Positions 16,705 through 25,530 of a DNA stretch of 64,000 nucleotides are shown one piece after another. The stretch lies in assembly GCF_001613325.1 (NCBI RefSeq), contig NZ_BDCD01000044.1, positions 1 through 64,000 of the forward strand, read 5' to 3'. The position numbers and the translations under genes are program-made. The stretch's first letter is position 1; every line of letters begins with the position of its first letter. Below the pieces are notes generated by a model. The model was not told where the DNA came from. It made no database searches and saw only the letters and a list, made by a program, of their open reading frames with translations. This stretch comes from Nocardia yamanashiensis NBRC 100130 (GTDB taxonomy: Bacteria > Actinomycetota > Actinomycetes > Mycobacteriales > Mycobacteriaceae).

Positions 16705-17445
16705 TCAGCCGAGCGGTTCCGCGCCCGCGCCGGTGACGCGGTACTCGGCGGCGCTGCCGGGATCGGCCGCGATCTCGAGCACGGTCTTGGCGATCTGGTC
16801 GGGAGTGAGGATCGGGGTCAGGCCTTCGACGAAGGTGGCGGTGTCCACACCCGTGCGGGCGGCATAGGCGGCCACCGCCATTGCGCCCATGTCGGTGGCG
16901 GGCGTCAATTGCGGCAGCAGGGTGACGAAGCGGATACCGAGACCGGCACGCTCGGATTCCTCGGCCGCGTACCCGCGCAGATAGCGAATGGCCTGCTTGG
17001 CGCTGGCGTACCCGCCGCTCAACGGCGAGCCGAGCAGCGCGGCGGCGCTGGACAGCGAGACGACCACGCTGCCCGGTGCGAGGGGCGCCAGCAGGGCGGC
17101 CCGGGTCCAGGTGAAGACGTGCCGGGTATCGGTGTTCCAGTTGCGGCTGAAGCTGTCCCAGGTTTGCTCCTGGATAGGCCGCATGAGCGCGCCCACCCCG
17201 GCATTGAGGACCAGCAAGGTCGGGCGGTGCTCGCGAATCGTGCTGTCGGCGAGCGATTCCGCGGTGGCGTCGGCGGCGACGGGGGTGAAGTTCGCGCCGA
17301 GCTCGGCTTGTACGGCGCGCAGCCGGTTCTCGTCGCGGGCGATGCCGACGACCTGGGCGCCGGCGGTGACGAGGGCGGCGGCGATGGCGCGGCCGAAGCC
17401 ACGCCCGGCACCGGTGACGACTGCGGACTGGATGGGATCGGACAT
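16705..17445 (-). CDS. Short-chain dehydrogenase/reductase
   Basis: Classical SDR oxidoreductase, 246 residues from the ATG at 17445, chosen for its AGGGAG ribosome site and because the cofactor motif TGAGRGFG then lies at 11-18. NAG is at 81-83, and the catalytic set is Ser132/133, Tyr146 and Lys150 (YASAK). Substrate unknown. It lies directly upstream of the ECF sigma factor, and both interrupt the prmC-to-Sua5 order found in mycobacteria, so they are a lineage-specific insertion. The sigma factor could control its own operon, but no matching promoter was identified. Confidence 0.85.
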   Translation of the reverse strand: MSDPIQSAVVTGAGRGFGRAIAAALVTAGAQVVGIARDENRLRAVQAELGANFTPVAADATAESLADSTIREHRPTLLVLNAGVGALMRPIQEQTWDSFSRNWNTDTRHVFTWTRAALLAPLAPGSVVVSLSSAAALLGSPLSGGYASAKQAIRYLRGYAAEESERAGLGIRFVTLLPQLTPATDMGAMAVAAYAARTGVDTATFVEGLTPILTPDQIAKTVLEIAADPGSAAEYRVTGAGAEPLG

Positions 17446-17527
17446 CGGAAGCTCCCTGGGCTCGAGGGTCGGTCCATATCTAGACCGCCCGCACGCCCGG
17501 AATCCGTCGCTGGGATCGGAGAAAGTT

Positions 17528-18406
17528 TCAGTCGGCGCGGCGGCGCGCGACCACGAAGCGGGGTTTACCCGCCAGATCGGGATGCTCCACCACTTCGGTG
17601 AAGCCGCCGTGCATGGTGAAGAGCGCCGCGACGCCGGAACCATTGCTGTCGTCGTGTTCCACCGCGACCGTCCCGCCCGGGCGCAGCAGCCGGGCGATGG
17701 TGCCGATCATCGGCCGGATGACATCCAGCCCGTCGGGTCCGCCGAACAGCGCCCGGTGCGGATCGTGGTCCGCCACTTCGGGATCCAGTACGGCGTCCTC
17801 GGGAATGTAGGGCGGATTGGACACCACCACGTCCACCCGGCCGTTGAAATGCTCGAGAATGGTGGGGTCGGTGACGTCCCCCGCGTGCAGATCGATGGGT
17901 GTGTCGCCCTCGTCCGCGAGTTGCAGCGCATTGCGTTTGGCCCAGGCGTGCGCTTCCGGATCCAGCTCGACCGCGTGCACCTGGACGTCGGGCCGGGCAT
18001 GGGCGATGGCGAGCGCCAGCGCCCCCGACCCGGTGCACAGATCCACCGCGATCGGCTGGTGATCGTGTCCGAGCGCTTCGAGCTGCCCGAGCGCCCAGGC
18101 GAAGATCAGTTCGGTTTCCGGCCGCGGGACGAACACCCCCGGGCCGACCGCGAGATCGATCTCCCCCATCGCCGCGGTCCCCGTAAGGTGTTGCAGCGGA
18201 ACACGTTCCGCCCGCCGCGCGACGAGTTTGCGGAATTCCTCGAGCTGGTCGGCGGTGAGCATGGGCATGAGCGCCAGCCGCATCCGATCCACCCCGAGCA
18301 CGTGCGCGGCCAGGTATTCCGCGTCGGCGGCCGGGCTGTGCACCCCGGCGGCGGCCAGGATGTCGATGGCTTCGCGGATGGCCGGACGCAAGGGCACTCT
18401 GGTCAT
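17528..18406 (-). CDS. prmC: Release factor glutamine methyltransferase PrmC
   Basis: SAM-dependent enzyme that methylates the GGQ glutamine of peptide-chain release factors RF1 and RF2. The 292-residue protein has an N-terminal helical domain (1-80), the SAM-binding motif DLCTGSG (122-128) and the catalytic NPPY (197-200). It lies just downstream of prfA, whose product is its substrate, the usual arrangement. A stable hairpin (18461-18499) sits between the two genes. Confidence 0.94.
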   Translation of the reverse strand: MTRVPLRPAIREAIDILAAAGVHSPAADAEYLAAHVLGVDRMRLALMPMLTADQLEEFRKLVARRAERVPLQHLTGTAAMGEIDLAVGPGVFVPRPETELIFAWALGQLEALGHDHQPIAVDLCTGSGALALAIAHARPDVQVHAVELDPEAHAWAKRNALQLADEGDTPIDLHAGDVTDPTILEHFNGRVDVVVSNPPYIPEDAVLDPEVADHDPHRALFGGPDGLDVIRPMIGTIARLLRPGGTVAVEHDDSNGSGVAALFTMHGGFTEVVEHPDLAGKPRFVVARRRAD

Positions 18407-18460
18407 GACAGGCCTCCGCTTCTGCGCGCTGGGCTGATGGTCTCGATTCTCCCCCGCACG

Positions 18461-18499
18461 CCGCTACCCGGTCGCGGTTCGGTGCGGACCGGGTAGCGG
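18461..18499 (-). terminator. Hairpin between prfA and prmC
   Basis: A 13-base perfect stem (CCGCTACCCGGTC with its complement) closes a 13-base loop, 12 bases beyond the prfA stop on the minus strand. There is no U-tract, so it may be a weak terminator, an attenuator or an mRNA-stability hairpin rather than a full stop before prmC. Confidence 0.6.
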
Positions 18500-18511
18500 T
18501 GCGGGCGTGGC

Positions 18512-19594
<1,083 letters not shown>

Positions 19595-19670
19595 GGCGGA
19601 AATTCCTCCTGTGGGAGTCGTACCCGGGTGGGCCGCCCCGGAGTTTATGTCGAGGCCCTGTAAACGCCGC

Positions 19671-19704
19671 GACGCCCGGCCTGCTGAACAGCAGGACGGG
19701 CGTC
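19671..19704 (-). terminator. Hairpin after rpmE
   Basis: GACGCCCG and CCTGCTG arms pair with CAGCAGG and CGGGCGTC around an AA loop, starting 10 bases after the rpmE stop. A strong GC hairpin without a long U-run, likely to end or attenuate the rpmE transcript before prfA. Confidence 0.7.
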
Positions 19705-19714
19705 GGCAGGGTCG

Positions 19715-19936
19715 CTAGTTGGCAGCCTTGGTGCGCTTGCCGTAGCGGGCCTCGAAGCGGGCCACGCGGCCGCCGGTGTCCAGAATCTTCTGCTTGCCCG
19801 TGTAGAACGGGTGGCACTGGGAGCAGACCTCGACCGTGATCTGGCCCGACTCCTTGGTGCTCTTGGTCTGGAAGGTGTTGCCACAGCCGCAAACGACCGT
19901 GGTGTCCACATACGTGGGGTGAATTCCCGCCTTCAT
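19715..19936 (-). CDS. rpmE: 50S ribosomal protein L31, zinc-binding form
   Basis: Large-subunit ribosomal protein of 73 residues from the ATG at 19936, chosen for the GAAAGGA ribosome site and the standard L31 start MKAGIHPTY. Cysteines in VVCGCGNTF (16 and 18) and VCSQCHPFYTGKQ form the zinc-binding site of the C+ type. The C terminus GKRTKAAN is basic, as usual. Zinc-free paralogues under Zur control occur in many actinobacteria; none is in this window. Confidence 0.95.
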   Translation of the reverse strand: MKAGIHPTYVDTTVVCGCGNTFQTKSTKESGQITVEVCSQCHPFYTGKQKILDTGGRVARFEARYGKRTKAAN

Positions 19937-20095
19937 GGGTGTCCTTTCGAAAGGCTCCGGGTCGCCTGGCCTACGCGAGACGTGAACCGGAACCGACTTG
20001 AGGCATGGTTGCCGACGGACCAGTATAAGCGGTTCCCGCACGCACTTATTCCAGCCCCCCGCCACCACGCCCGATCACCGCCCACCCGGCCCCGG

Positions 20096-20425
20096 TCAGC
20101 CCTGGCAGCTCGGCGCGGCCCCGCACGGCGACTGGGGCACGAAGGGGTCCAGTAGCCGGATCAGCAGATGCAGCAGGTTGTCCGCTATCGCGACGGATCC
20201 GCCGGCTTCCAGGGATCCGGTGACGATCGGGACATTGGGCAGATTGAACGACCCGGTGCTGTCGGCCGCCGCCGGGCCGGCGCCGGCGAGCACGATCCAC
20301 GCCACATGCCCCCAAAAGCACTGTGCGACAGGGTGGCCGCGTGACGCCTGCGGGCTGTTGACCTTGCTACGTGGGAGCAGGTAGCCGTTTTGCGCGGCGA
20401 TCCCCAAGAAAATACGGGCACGCAT
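20096..20425 (-). CDS. Hypothetical small secreted protein (uncertain)
   Basis: Open frame of about 109 residues. Its second half looks like a real exported protein: a hydrophobic stretch HVAWIVLAGAGPAAA with a cleavage-like AAA-D, then DSTGSFNLPNVPIVTGSL and a C-terminal tail with two cysteines (PCGAAPSC). The N-terminal part is poor as a signal peptide and no good ribosome site was found for any start. It may be a genuine small secreted gene with a misplaced start, or a decayed one. It lies alone between rpmE and a divergent unassigned frame. Confidence 0.35.
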   Translation of the reverse strand: MRARIFLGIAAQNGYLLPRSKVNSPQASRGHPVAQCFWGHVAWIVLAGAGPAAADSTGSFNLPNVPIVTGSLEAGGSVAIADNLLHLLIRLLDPFVPQSPCGAAPSCQG

Positions 20426-20455
20426 ATTTCCGGGGCTCGAGCGAGGCTGAAAGTC

Positions 20456-20493
20456 GAGTAGTTCGCTACTCAAGAATGCGAACACTCGTGTTC
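20456..20493 (+). promoter_or_regulatory. Two tandem small hairpins in a leader
   Basis: GAGTAG-TTCG-CTACTC (20456-20471) is a 6-base stem capped by the very stable UUCG tetraloop. GAACAC-TC-GTGTTC (20480-20493) is a second 6-base palindrome nine bases further. Both lie 50-90 bases upstream of the GTG at 20542. They could be a structured 5' UTR or, for the second, a protein-binding palindrome. Confidence 0.45.
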
Positions 20494-20541
20494 ATAGAGT
20501 TTGTCCAGGTGAGAGTCCCACGACGATCGGAAGGGCGATAC

Positions 20542-21147
20542 GTGACCGGGAAGGACGCGACGGGCGGGGGACTTCTCCCCGCTGCCGTGCACGCCGTGAC
20601 CGGGGGAGGACACCGGCGGCGCGCGGAAATCGTCGCGGGGGCGGTCCTGGGCACGTTGAGCCTGATGGTGGTCGTGGGGTGGCGGTCCGCTCCCGGGGAG
20701 TCCGGCCAAGCGGTGGGGAACCAGACCCTGGCCCCTACCCCACCGCACGGGGACGGCGCCCTCACCTACACGGCGGTCACGGCGTCGGGCTCGTCCGACG
20801 CCGTGACCGCTTCCATCCTGGCGTTCATGATCGCCGGGGCGGCCCTGATCGGACTGTTCTTCTTCTCCCCCGCCTCCCCGCGACTTCAGCGCCCGGCCAA
20901 ATGCCGTCAACCGTCTCGCATGCGTGCCGGCGGTTGGGTGCCGAATCCATCCTGGACGTACCCGGCGAGTTACCCGCATCTCACGAAATCAGTTGTCGCC
21001 CTAACGAAAGAGGGGCTCCGCCAGTGGCGGAGCCCCTCTTCTCGTTATTCGTCGATGGCGCCCGGGGCGGTCTTGGAGACCGTCATCAGGAACTCGACAT
21101 TGCTCTTGGTCTTCTTCAACCGGTCGACCAGCAGGTCGATCGCCTGA
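20542..21147 (+). CDS. Putative small membrane protein opposite the rho 3' end
   Basis: A GTG start with GGAAGGG upstream opens a frame whose first 120 residues look coding: two membrane helices (about residues 30-49, AEIVAGAVLGTLSLMVVVGW, and 92-113, ASILAFMIAGAALIGLFFFS) separated by a short polar loop. No family is recognised. The frame then runs through the rho terminator and into the 3' end of rho on the other strand, where it is surely not coding; the true gene either ends earlier through a frameshift or is not real. Treat as tentative. Confidence 0.3.
   Translation: MTGKDATGGGLLPAAVHAVTGGGHRRRAEIVAGAVLGTLSLMVVVGWRSAPGESGQAVGNQTLAPTPPHGDGALTYTAVTASGSSDAVTASILAFMIAGAALIGLFFFSPASPRLQRPAKCRQPSRMRAGGWVPNPSWTYPASYPHLTKSVVALTKEGLRQWRSPSSRYSSMAPGAVLETVIRNSTLLLVFFNRSTSRSIA
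21008..21040 (-). terminator. Rho gene intrinsic terminator
   Basis: A 15-base perfect stem (AAGAGGGGCTCCGCC with its complement) around a three-base loop, followed on the minus strand by TTTCGTT. It begins 5 bases after the rho stop codon. Confidence 0.9.
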
Positions 21148-23093
21148 TGTGAATCCAGACCGGACAGCACGCGCCGCAGCTTGTGCAGCACCGCCGCCTC
21201 GTCGGCCGACATCAGCAGATCGTCGCGGCGGGTGCCGGACGGGTTGACGTCGACGGCCGGGAACACGCGCCGCTCGGCGATCTTGCGATCGAGCTTGAGC
21301 TCGGCGTTGCCCGTGCCCTTGAACTCCTCGAAGATGACCGTGTCACCGGTGGAACCGGTCTCCACCATCGCCGTGGCGATGATGGTCAGCGAGCCGCCGT
21401 TCTCGATATTGCGGGCCGCGCCGAGGAACCGCTTGGGCGGGTACAGCGCGGTGGAATCCACACCACCGGAAAGGATTCGGCCCGAGGCCGGGGACGAGTT
21501 GTTGTACGCACGGCCCAATCGGGTGATCGAGTCGAGCAGCACGACGACGTCCTGACCCGCTTCCACCAGTCGCTTGGCCCGCTCGATGGCGAGTTCGGCG
21601 ACCGAGGTGTGATCGCTCGGCGGCCGGTCGAACGTGGAGGCGATGACCTCGCCGCGCACCGAGCGCTGCATATCGGTCACTTCCTCGGGACGCTCGTCCA
21701 CCAGGACGACCATGAGGTAGCACTCGGGGTTGTTCACGGAGATCGCGTTGGCGATGTCCTGCATGATCGTGGTCTTACCGGCCTTGGGCGGCGACACGAT
21801 CAGCGCGCGCTGACCCTTGCCGATCGGCATGATCAGATCGATGATGCGGGTGGTCAGCTTGTTGGGCTGAGTCTCCAGGCGCAGGCGCTGGTTCGGGTAC
21901 AGCGGCGTGAGCTTGCTGAATTCCGGTCGGCGCTTGGCACTTTCGACATCCGCGCCATTGACGGTGTCCAGGCGCACCAGCGGATCGAACTTCTGGCGCT
22001 GGTTGCTCTGGTCGCCGTCGCGCGGCGCGCGCACCGCACCGGTGATGGCGTCACCGCGGCGCAGGCCGTTCTTGCGCACCAGGTTCATCGACACGTACAC
22101 GTCGTTCGGGCCCGCCAGGTAACCGGAGGTGCGCACGAAGGCGTAGTTGTCGAGCACGTCGAGAATGCCCGCCACGGGCTGCAGGACGTCGTCCTCGCGC
22201 AGTTCGGGCTCGCGCTCACGGCTCTCGCCGCCACCGGCCACGCCGCCGTCACGGTCCCGGCCACGACGACGCTCCCGGAAACGCCGGCCCCGGCGTCCAC
22301 CGCGCTCGTCGTCATCGCCGCCACGGTCACGATCGCGGTCCCGGTCGCCCCGCGGGGCGCCGTTCTGCTGGCCGCCGTTCTGGTTGCGCTCACCCTGCTG
22401 GCGATCGCCCTGCTGGTCGCGGCCGCCCTGATTGCGCTCGCCCTGCTGGTTGCGGTCGCGGTCGCGGCGACGCTCGCCGCCCTCGGACTCGGTCTTCTCG
22501 CCGGCGTCCGCACTGCCCTCGGCATTGGCGGTCGCGGCGGCGGCACGCTGCTCGCGGCCGCGGCGCTGCCGGCCCCGGCCACGCTGACCGCCCTCGCGGT
22601 TGTCGTCACCGCCCTCGGCGCGCGCATTGTCCCCGGCCTCGTCACGCTTGGATTCGCGCGCCTCACTGGCGTTTTCGCGAACCTCGGCCGGAGCCTCGGT
22701 CTTCACCTCGGCCTTGGACTTGGCCTCGGTCTTCGGCGCTTCGCTGCGCGCCGGAGCGGACTCGGCCTTGGCCGGAGCGGTCTCCCCCGTGCTCTCGGCG
22801 GTGGCCTTGGCGCCACGAGTCGCCTTGCCCACGGTGGCCTTCGAGGAGCCACCACCCGACTGATTTTCCTTGATGGCGGCGATCAGATCACCCTTACGCA
22901 TCCCGGAAGTACCCCGAATACCGAGTTCTCCCGCAAGCGCACGCAACTGCGGCAACAACATTCCAGTCAGCCCCGATCGTGCGACGTCAGTTTGTTCGCT
23001 CATCTTCGAAATCTGTCCGGATTCACTTTCGCGGCTTCCCGAGGAATTTTGACTTTCCACCCCGGGTGTCGCGAGCAGGTCCGTATCTGTCAC
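21045..23093 (-). CDS. rho: Transcription termination factor Rho
   Basis: Hexameric RNA helicase that ends transcription at untranslated, C-rich RNA. 682 residues against 419 in E. coli. The GTG at 23093 has AAAGGA six bases upstream. After an N-terminal helical domain (about 38-75) comes a roughly 225-residue low-complexity insert (about 75-300) first rich in Ala/Glu/Lys, then in Arg/Gly/Asp/Gln/Asn. The RNA-binding domain starts near LQPVAGILDVLDNYAFVRTSGY, and the ATPase has Walker A PPKAGKTT and DERPEEVTDMQR. The motor segment reads IIATAMVETGS, where most species have Leu for the Met (about residue 576). It follows thrB on the same strand after a 368-base gap. Confidence 0.96.
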   Translation of the reverse strand: MTDTDLLATPGVESQNSSGSRESESGQISKMSEQTDVARSGLTGMLLPQLRALAGELGIRGTSGMRKGDLIAAIKENQSGGGSSKATVGKATRGAKATAESTGETAPAKAESAPARSEAPKTEAKSKAEVKTEAPAEVRENASEARESKRDEAGDNARAEGGDDNREGGQRGRGRQRRGREQRAAAATANAEGSADAGEKTESEGGERRRDRDRNQQGERNQGGRDQQGDRQQGERNQNGGQQNGAPRGDRDRDRDRGGDDDERGGRRGRRFRERRRGRDRDGGVAGGGESREREPELREDDVLQPVAGILDVLDNYAFVRTSGYLAGPNDVYVSMNLVRKNGLRRGDAITGAVRAPRDGDQSNQRQKFDPLVRLDTVNGADVESAKRRPEFSKLTPLYPNQRLRLETQPNKLTTRIIDLIMPIGKGQRALIVSPPKAGKTTIMQDIANAISVNNPECYLMVVLVDERPEEVTDMQRSVRGEVIASTFDRPPSDHTSVAELAIERAKRLVEAGQDVVVLLDSITRLGRAYNNSSPASGRILSGGVDSTALYPPKRFLGAARNIENGGSLTIIATAMVETGSTGDTVIFEEFKGTGNAELKLDRKIAERRVFPAVDVNPSGTRRDDLLMSADEAAVLHKLRRVLSGLDSHQAIDLLVDRLKKTKSNVEFLMTVSKTAPGAIDE

Positions 23094-23461
23094 GGAAATC
23101 CTTTCCTTCCCTCGACTGCCGTGTGCCTGTTCGAGGGTTCCTCCTGCAGTCCGGTCTCGTGCCGGACTCGGATGCCGTATCGCCTGTCTCGCCGGGTTGG
23201 TGGATTACTTACCACCGCGTGGGCTATCGCATCGATTCCTGTGCTCATCGACAGACAAGGTGGGAGAGATCATTCCAGTTGACCGGCTACCCCCAAGTTT
23301 CGAGCCTCAAGCCTCGAGCCCGAGTAAGGAGCCTCTGGAGCGATTTGCCCTGATGAAGCACCGGCGTCTGACGCGCACGATGTACGGACTCGCTCAGGAT
23401 AGCCGTCGCCCGTATCGTCGGCAAGGCAGGCACGCTGTCAATCCACCATTACGGCTTTTAC
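23094..23461 (-). promoter_or_regulatory. Long leader between thrB and rho
   Basis: A 368-base region with no convincing gene precedes rho. Long leaders upstream of rho are known in other bacteria to carry Rho-dependent attenuation, but no specific site can be proven here. Short repeats of GAGGCT/CTCGAG type occur at about 23300-23330. No clean -35/-10 pair was identified. Confidence 0.4.
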
Positions 23462-24415
23462 TCAATTCACCAGGACGCCGTCGGCAATACCCGGTTCCAG
23501 CACACGCAACCCTTCGGAGATCGCGAGTTCACGCAGTTCCGCGGGAAATTCGCTGGTCACGAAGGCGAGCACGGTCGGACCGGCGCCGGAAACGGTGGCC
23601 GGGATGCCCGCGGCGCGCAGCCGTTCGATCCATTTCGTGGTGAGCGGCAGCGCCGAGGCGCGGTAGCCCTGGTGTAGCCGATCCGCGGTGGCGGCCATCA
23701 GCAGATCGGGTCGTTGCGTCAAGGCGACTACCGCCAGTGCCGCGCGCGACACATTGAAGGCCGCGTCGACGTGCGGAACCGTGTCCGGGAGCAGGCCGCG
23801 GGTGTGCGCCGTGGAGGAATGCTCCTCGGGAATCAGCACCACGGGGCGCAGGCCGGCCTCGGGTTCCAAACGCACCGCGCGGTATACGCGGGGATTGTGG
23901 TCGCCGGCGCCGTTTCCGTCTGCGGGACGGTCGGTTTCGGTCCAGGACACCACCACGCCGCCCAGGATGCTGGCCGAGGCATTGTCGGGATGACCCTCGA
24001 ATTCCGAGGCCAGCTGCACCATCACGTCGTCGCCGTAGGCCAGCGCGGCGTCGAACTTGGCGGCCAGACCGCGGCCGGCGGCCAATCCGCCGACCACCGC
24101 CGAGGCGGAGGAACCCATCCCCCGCGAATGCGGAATCACGTTGTGGCACACCACGTCCAGGCCGTCGGCCCAGACGCCCGCGGCCTGCAGGCCGCGCTCG
24201 ATGGCGCGCACCACGAGATGCGAAGGGCCCCAGGGCACATCGGCGGCCCCTTCACCCTCGACGCGGATGGTGAGACCGGAGTCCGTGGTGGACACCGTGA
24301 TCTCGTCGTACAGCCCCAAAGCGATTCCGAGGGAATCGAAACCCGGCCCCAGATTGGCACTGGACGCCGGAACCCGCACGGTGACGGAGATTCCGGCGGG
24401 CAGGGTCCTGGTCAT
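23462..24415 (-). CDS. thrB: Homoserine kinase
   Basis: GHMP-family kinase, 317 residues, phosphorylating homoserine to O-phosphohomoserine for threonine synthesis. The ATG at 24415 follows GAAGG and begins MTRTLPAGIS. The GHMP ATP loop PHSRGMGSSASA is at 95-106, and the C-terminal motif ATVSGAGPTVLAF is present. It is the last gene of the argS-lysA-hom-thrC-thrB run, 26 bases after thrC. Confidence 0.95.
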   Translation of the reverse strand: MTRTLPAGISVTVRVPASSANLGPGFDSLGIALGLYDEITVSTTDSGLTIRVEGEGAADVPWGPSHLVVRAIERGLQAAGVWADGLDVVCHNVIPHSRGMGSSASAVVGGLAAGRGLAAKFDAALAYGDDVMVQLASEFEGHPDNASASILGGVVVSWTETDRPADGNGAGDHNPRVYRAVRLEPEAGLRPVVLIPEEHSSTAHTRGLLPDTVPHVDAAFNVSRAALAVVALTQRPDLLMAATADRLHQGYRASALPLTTKWIERLRAAGIPATVSGAGPTVLAFVTSEFPAELRELAISEGLRVLEPGIADGVLVN

Positions 24416-24441
24416 CAGCTGACCTTCGCGCGAATTCAATG

Positions 24442-25530
24442 TCAGGCCAGCTCGAGTGCGTGTGCGACGGCGATCGGATCGACCGCGATGGGCTGGACCT
24501 CGGGCATGCCCTTGAGGGCGTTGTCCGGATCCTTGAGGCCGTTGCCGGTGACGGTGCAGACCACGGTCAGGCCGGAATCGAGCCAGCCTTCCTGGCGGGC
24601 GGCCAGCAGACCGGCGACCGAAGCGGCCGAAGCGGGTTCGACGAACACGCCTTCCTTGGACGCCACCAGGCGGTACGCGGCCAGGATCTCCTCGTCGGTG
24701 GCCGCGCGGAACGCGCCGCCGGACTCTTCCTTGGCGGCCATGGCCTGGTTCCAGGAGGCGGGCGCGCCGATCCGGATGGCGGTGGCGATGGTCTCGGGAT
24801 CCTTGACCGGAGCCCCGTTGACCAGCGGCGCGGCGCCCGCGGCCTGCACGCCGAGCATGCGCGGGCGCGAGGTGGTGACGCCGTCGGCGTAGTACTCGCT
24901 GTAGCCCTTCCAGTACGCGGTGATATTGCCCGCGTTGCCGACCGGGAGCACGTGCACGTCGGGGGCCTTGCCCAGGGCGTCCGCGATTTCGAAGGCCGCG
25001 GTCTTCTGGCCCTCGATACGGGCCGGGTTGACCGAGTTGACCAGGCCGACCGACGGGAATTCCGCGGTCACCTTGCGGGCCAGCTCCAGGCAGTCGTCGA
25101 AGTTGCCGTCCACCTGAATGATCTTCGCGCCCAGCATGACCGCCTGGGCCAGTTTGCCCATGGCGATCTTGCCCTGCGGGATCAGCACCGCGCAGTGCAG
25201 GCCCGCGCGGGTGGCGTAGGCGGCGGCCGAGGCCGAGGTGTTGCCGGTGGAGGCGCACAGCACCGCGGTCTTGCCGTTGTACTTGGCATCGGTCATGGCC
25301 ATGGTCATGCCACGGTCCTTGAACGAACCGGTCGGGTTCGCACCCTCGACCTTGAGGTACACCTCACAGCCGGTCAGCTCGGACAGATGATGTGCGGGCA
25401 CCAGTGGAGTACCGCCCTCGAAAAGGGTGACGGCTTCCCAGTCGGCCGGAATCGGGAGACGATCCCGATAGGCATTGATCAGGCCGGGCCACGGGGTGTG
25501 CACGGCTGCAGCTCGTGCGGTTGCACTCAT
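24442..25530 (-). CDS. thrC: Threonine synthase
   Basis: PLP enzyme converting O-phosphohomoserine to threonine, 362 residues, the short class I-like actinobacterial type. The PLP lysine is Lys71 in NPTGSFKDRGM; the STGNTSASAAAYA loop binds the phosphate, and VGNAGNITAYWKGY is the glycine-rich PLP-phosphate site. Its ATG overlaps the hom stop by four bases, indicating translational coupling. Confidence 0.95.
   Translation of the reverse strand: MSATARAAAVHTPWPGLINAYRDRLPIPADWEAVTLFEGGTPLVPAHHLSELTGCEVYLKVEGANPTGSFKDRGMTMAMTDAKYNGKTAVLCASTGNTSASAAAYATRAGLHCAVLIPQGKIAMGKLAQAVMLGAKIIQVDGNFDDCLELARKVTAEFPSVGLVNSVNPARIEGQKTAAFEIADALGKAPDVHVLPVGNAGNITAYWKGYSEYYADGVTTSRPRMLGVQAAGAAPLVNGAPVKDPETIATAIRIGAPASWNQAMAAKEESGGAFRAATDEEILAAYRLVASKEGVFVEPASAASVAGLLAARQEGWLDSGLTVVCTVTGNGLKDPDNALKGMPEVQPIAVDPIAVAHALELA

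Noticed and set aside
20500..20541. GGTGAGAGTCC resembling a group II intron signature
   Set aside because: No GTGCG-type 5' boundary, no domain V hairpin and no reverse transcriptase gene were found nearby, so the match is too short to support an intron.
22150..22700. Plus-strand frame with long Ala/Leu/Val runs opposite the Rho insert
   Set aside because: It looks like a membrane protein only because it is the complement of the Arg/Gly/Asp repeats in rho; the Rho frame is conserved and continuous.
23094..23461. A small gene between thrB and rho
   Set aside because: Open frames there have no ribosome site, no coding-like composition and no recognisable product; the region is better read as a leader.
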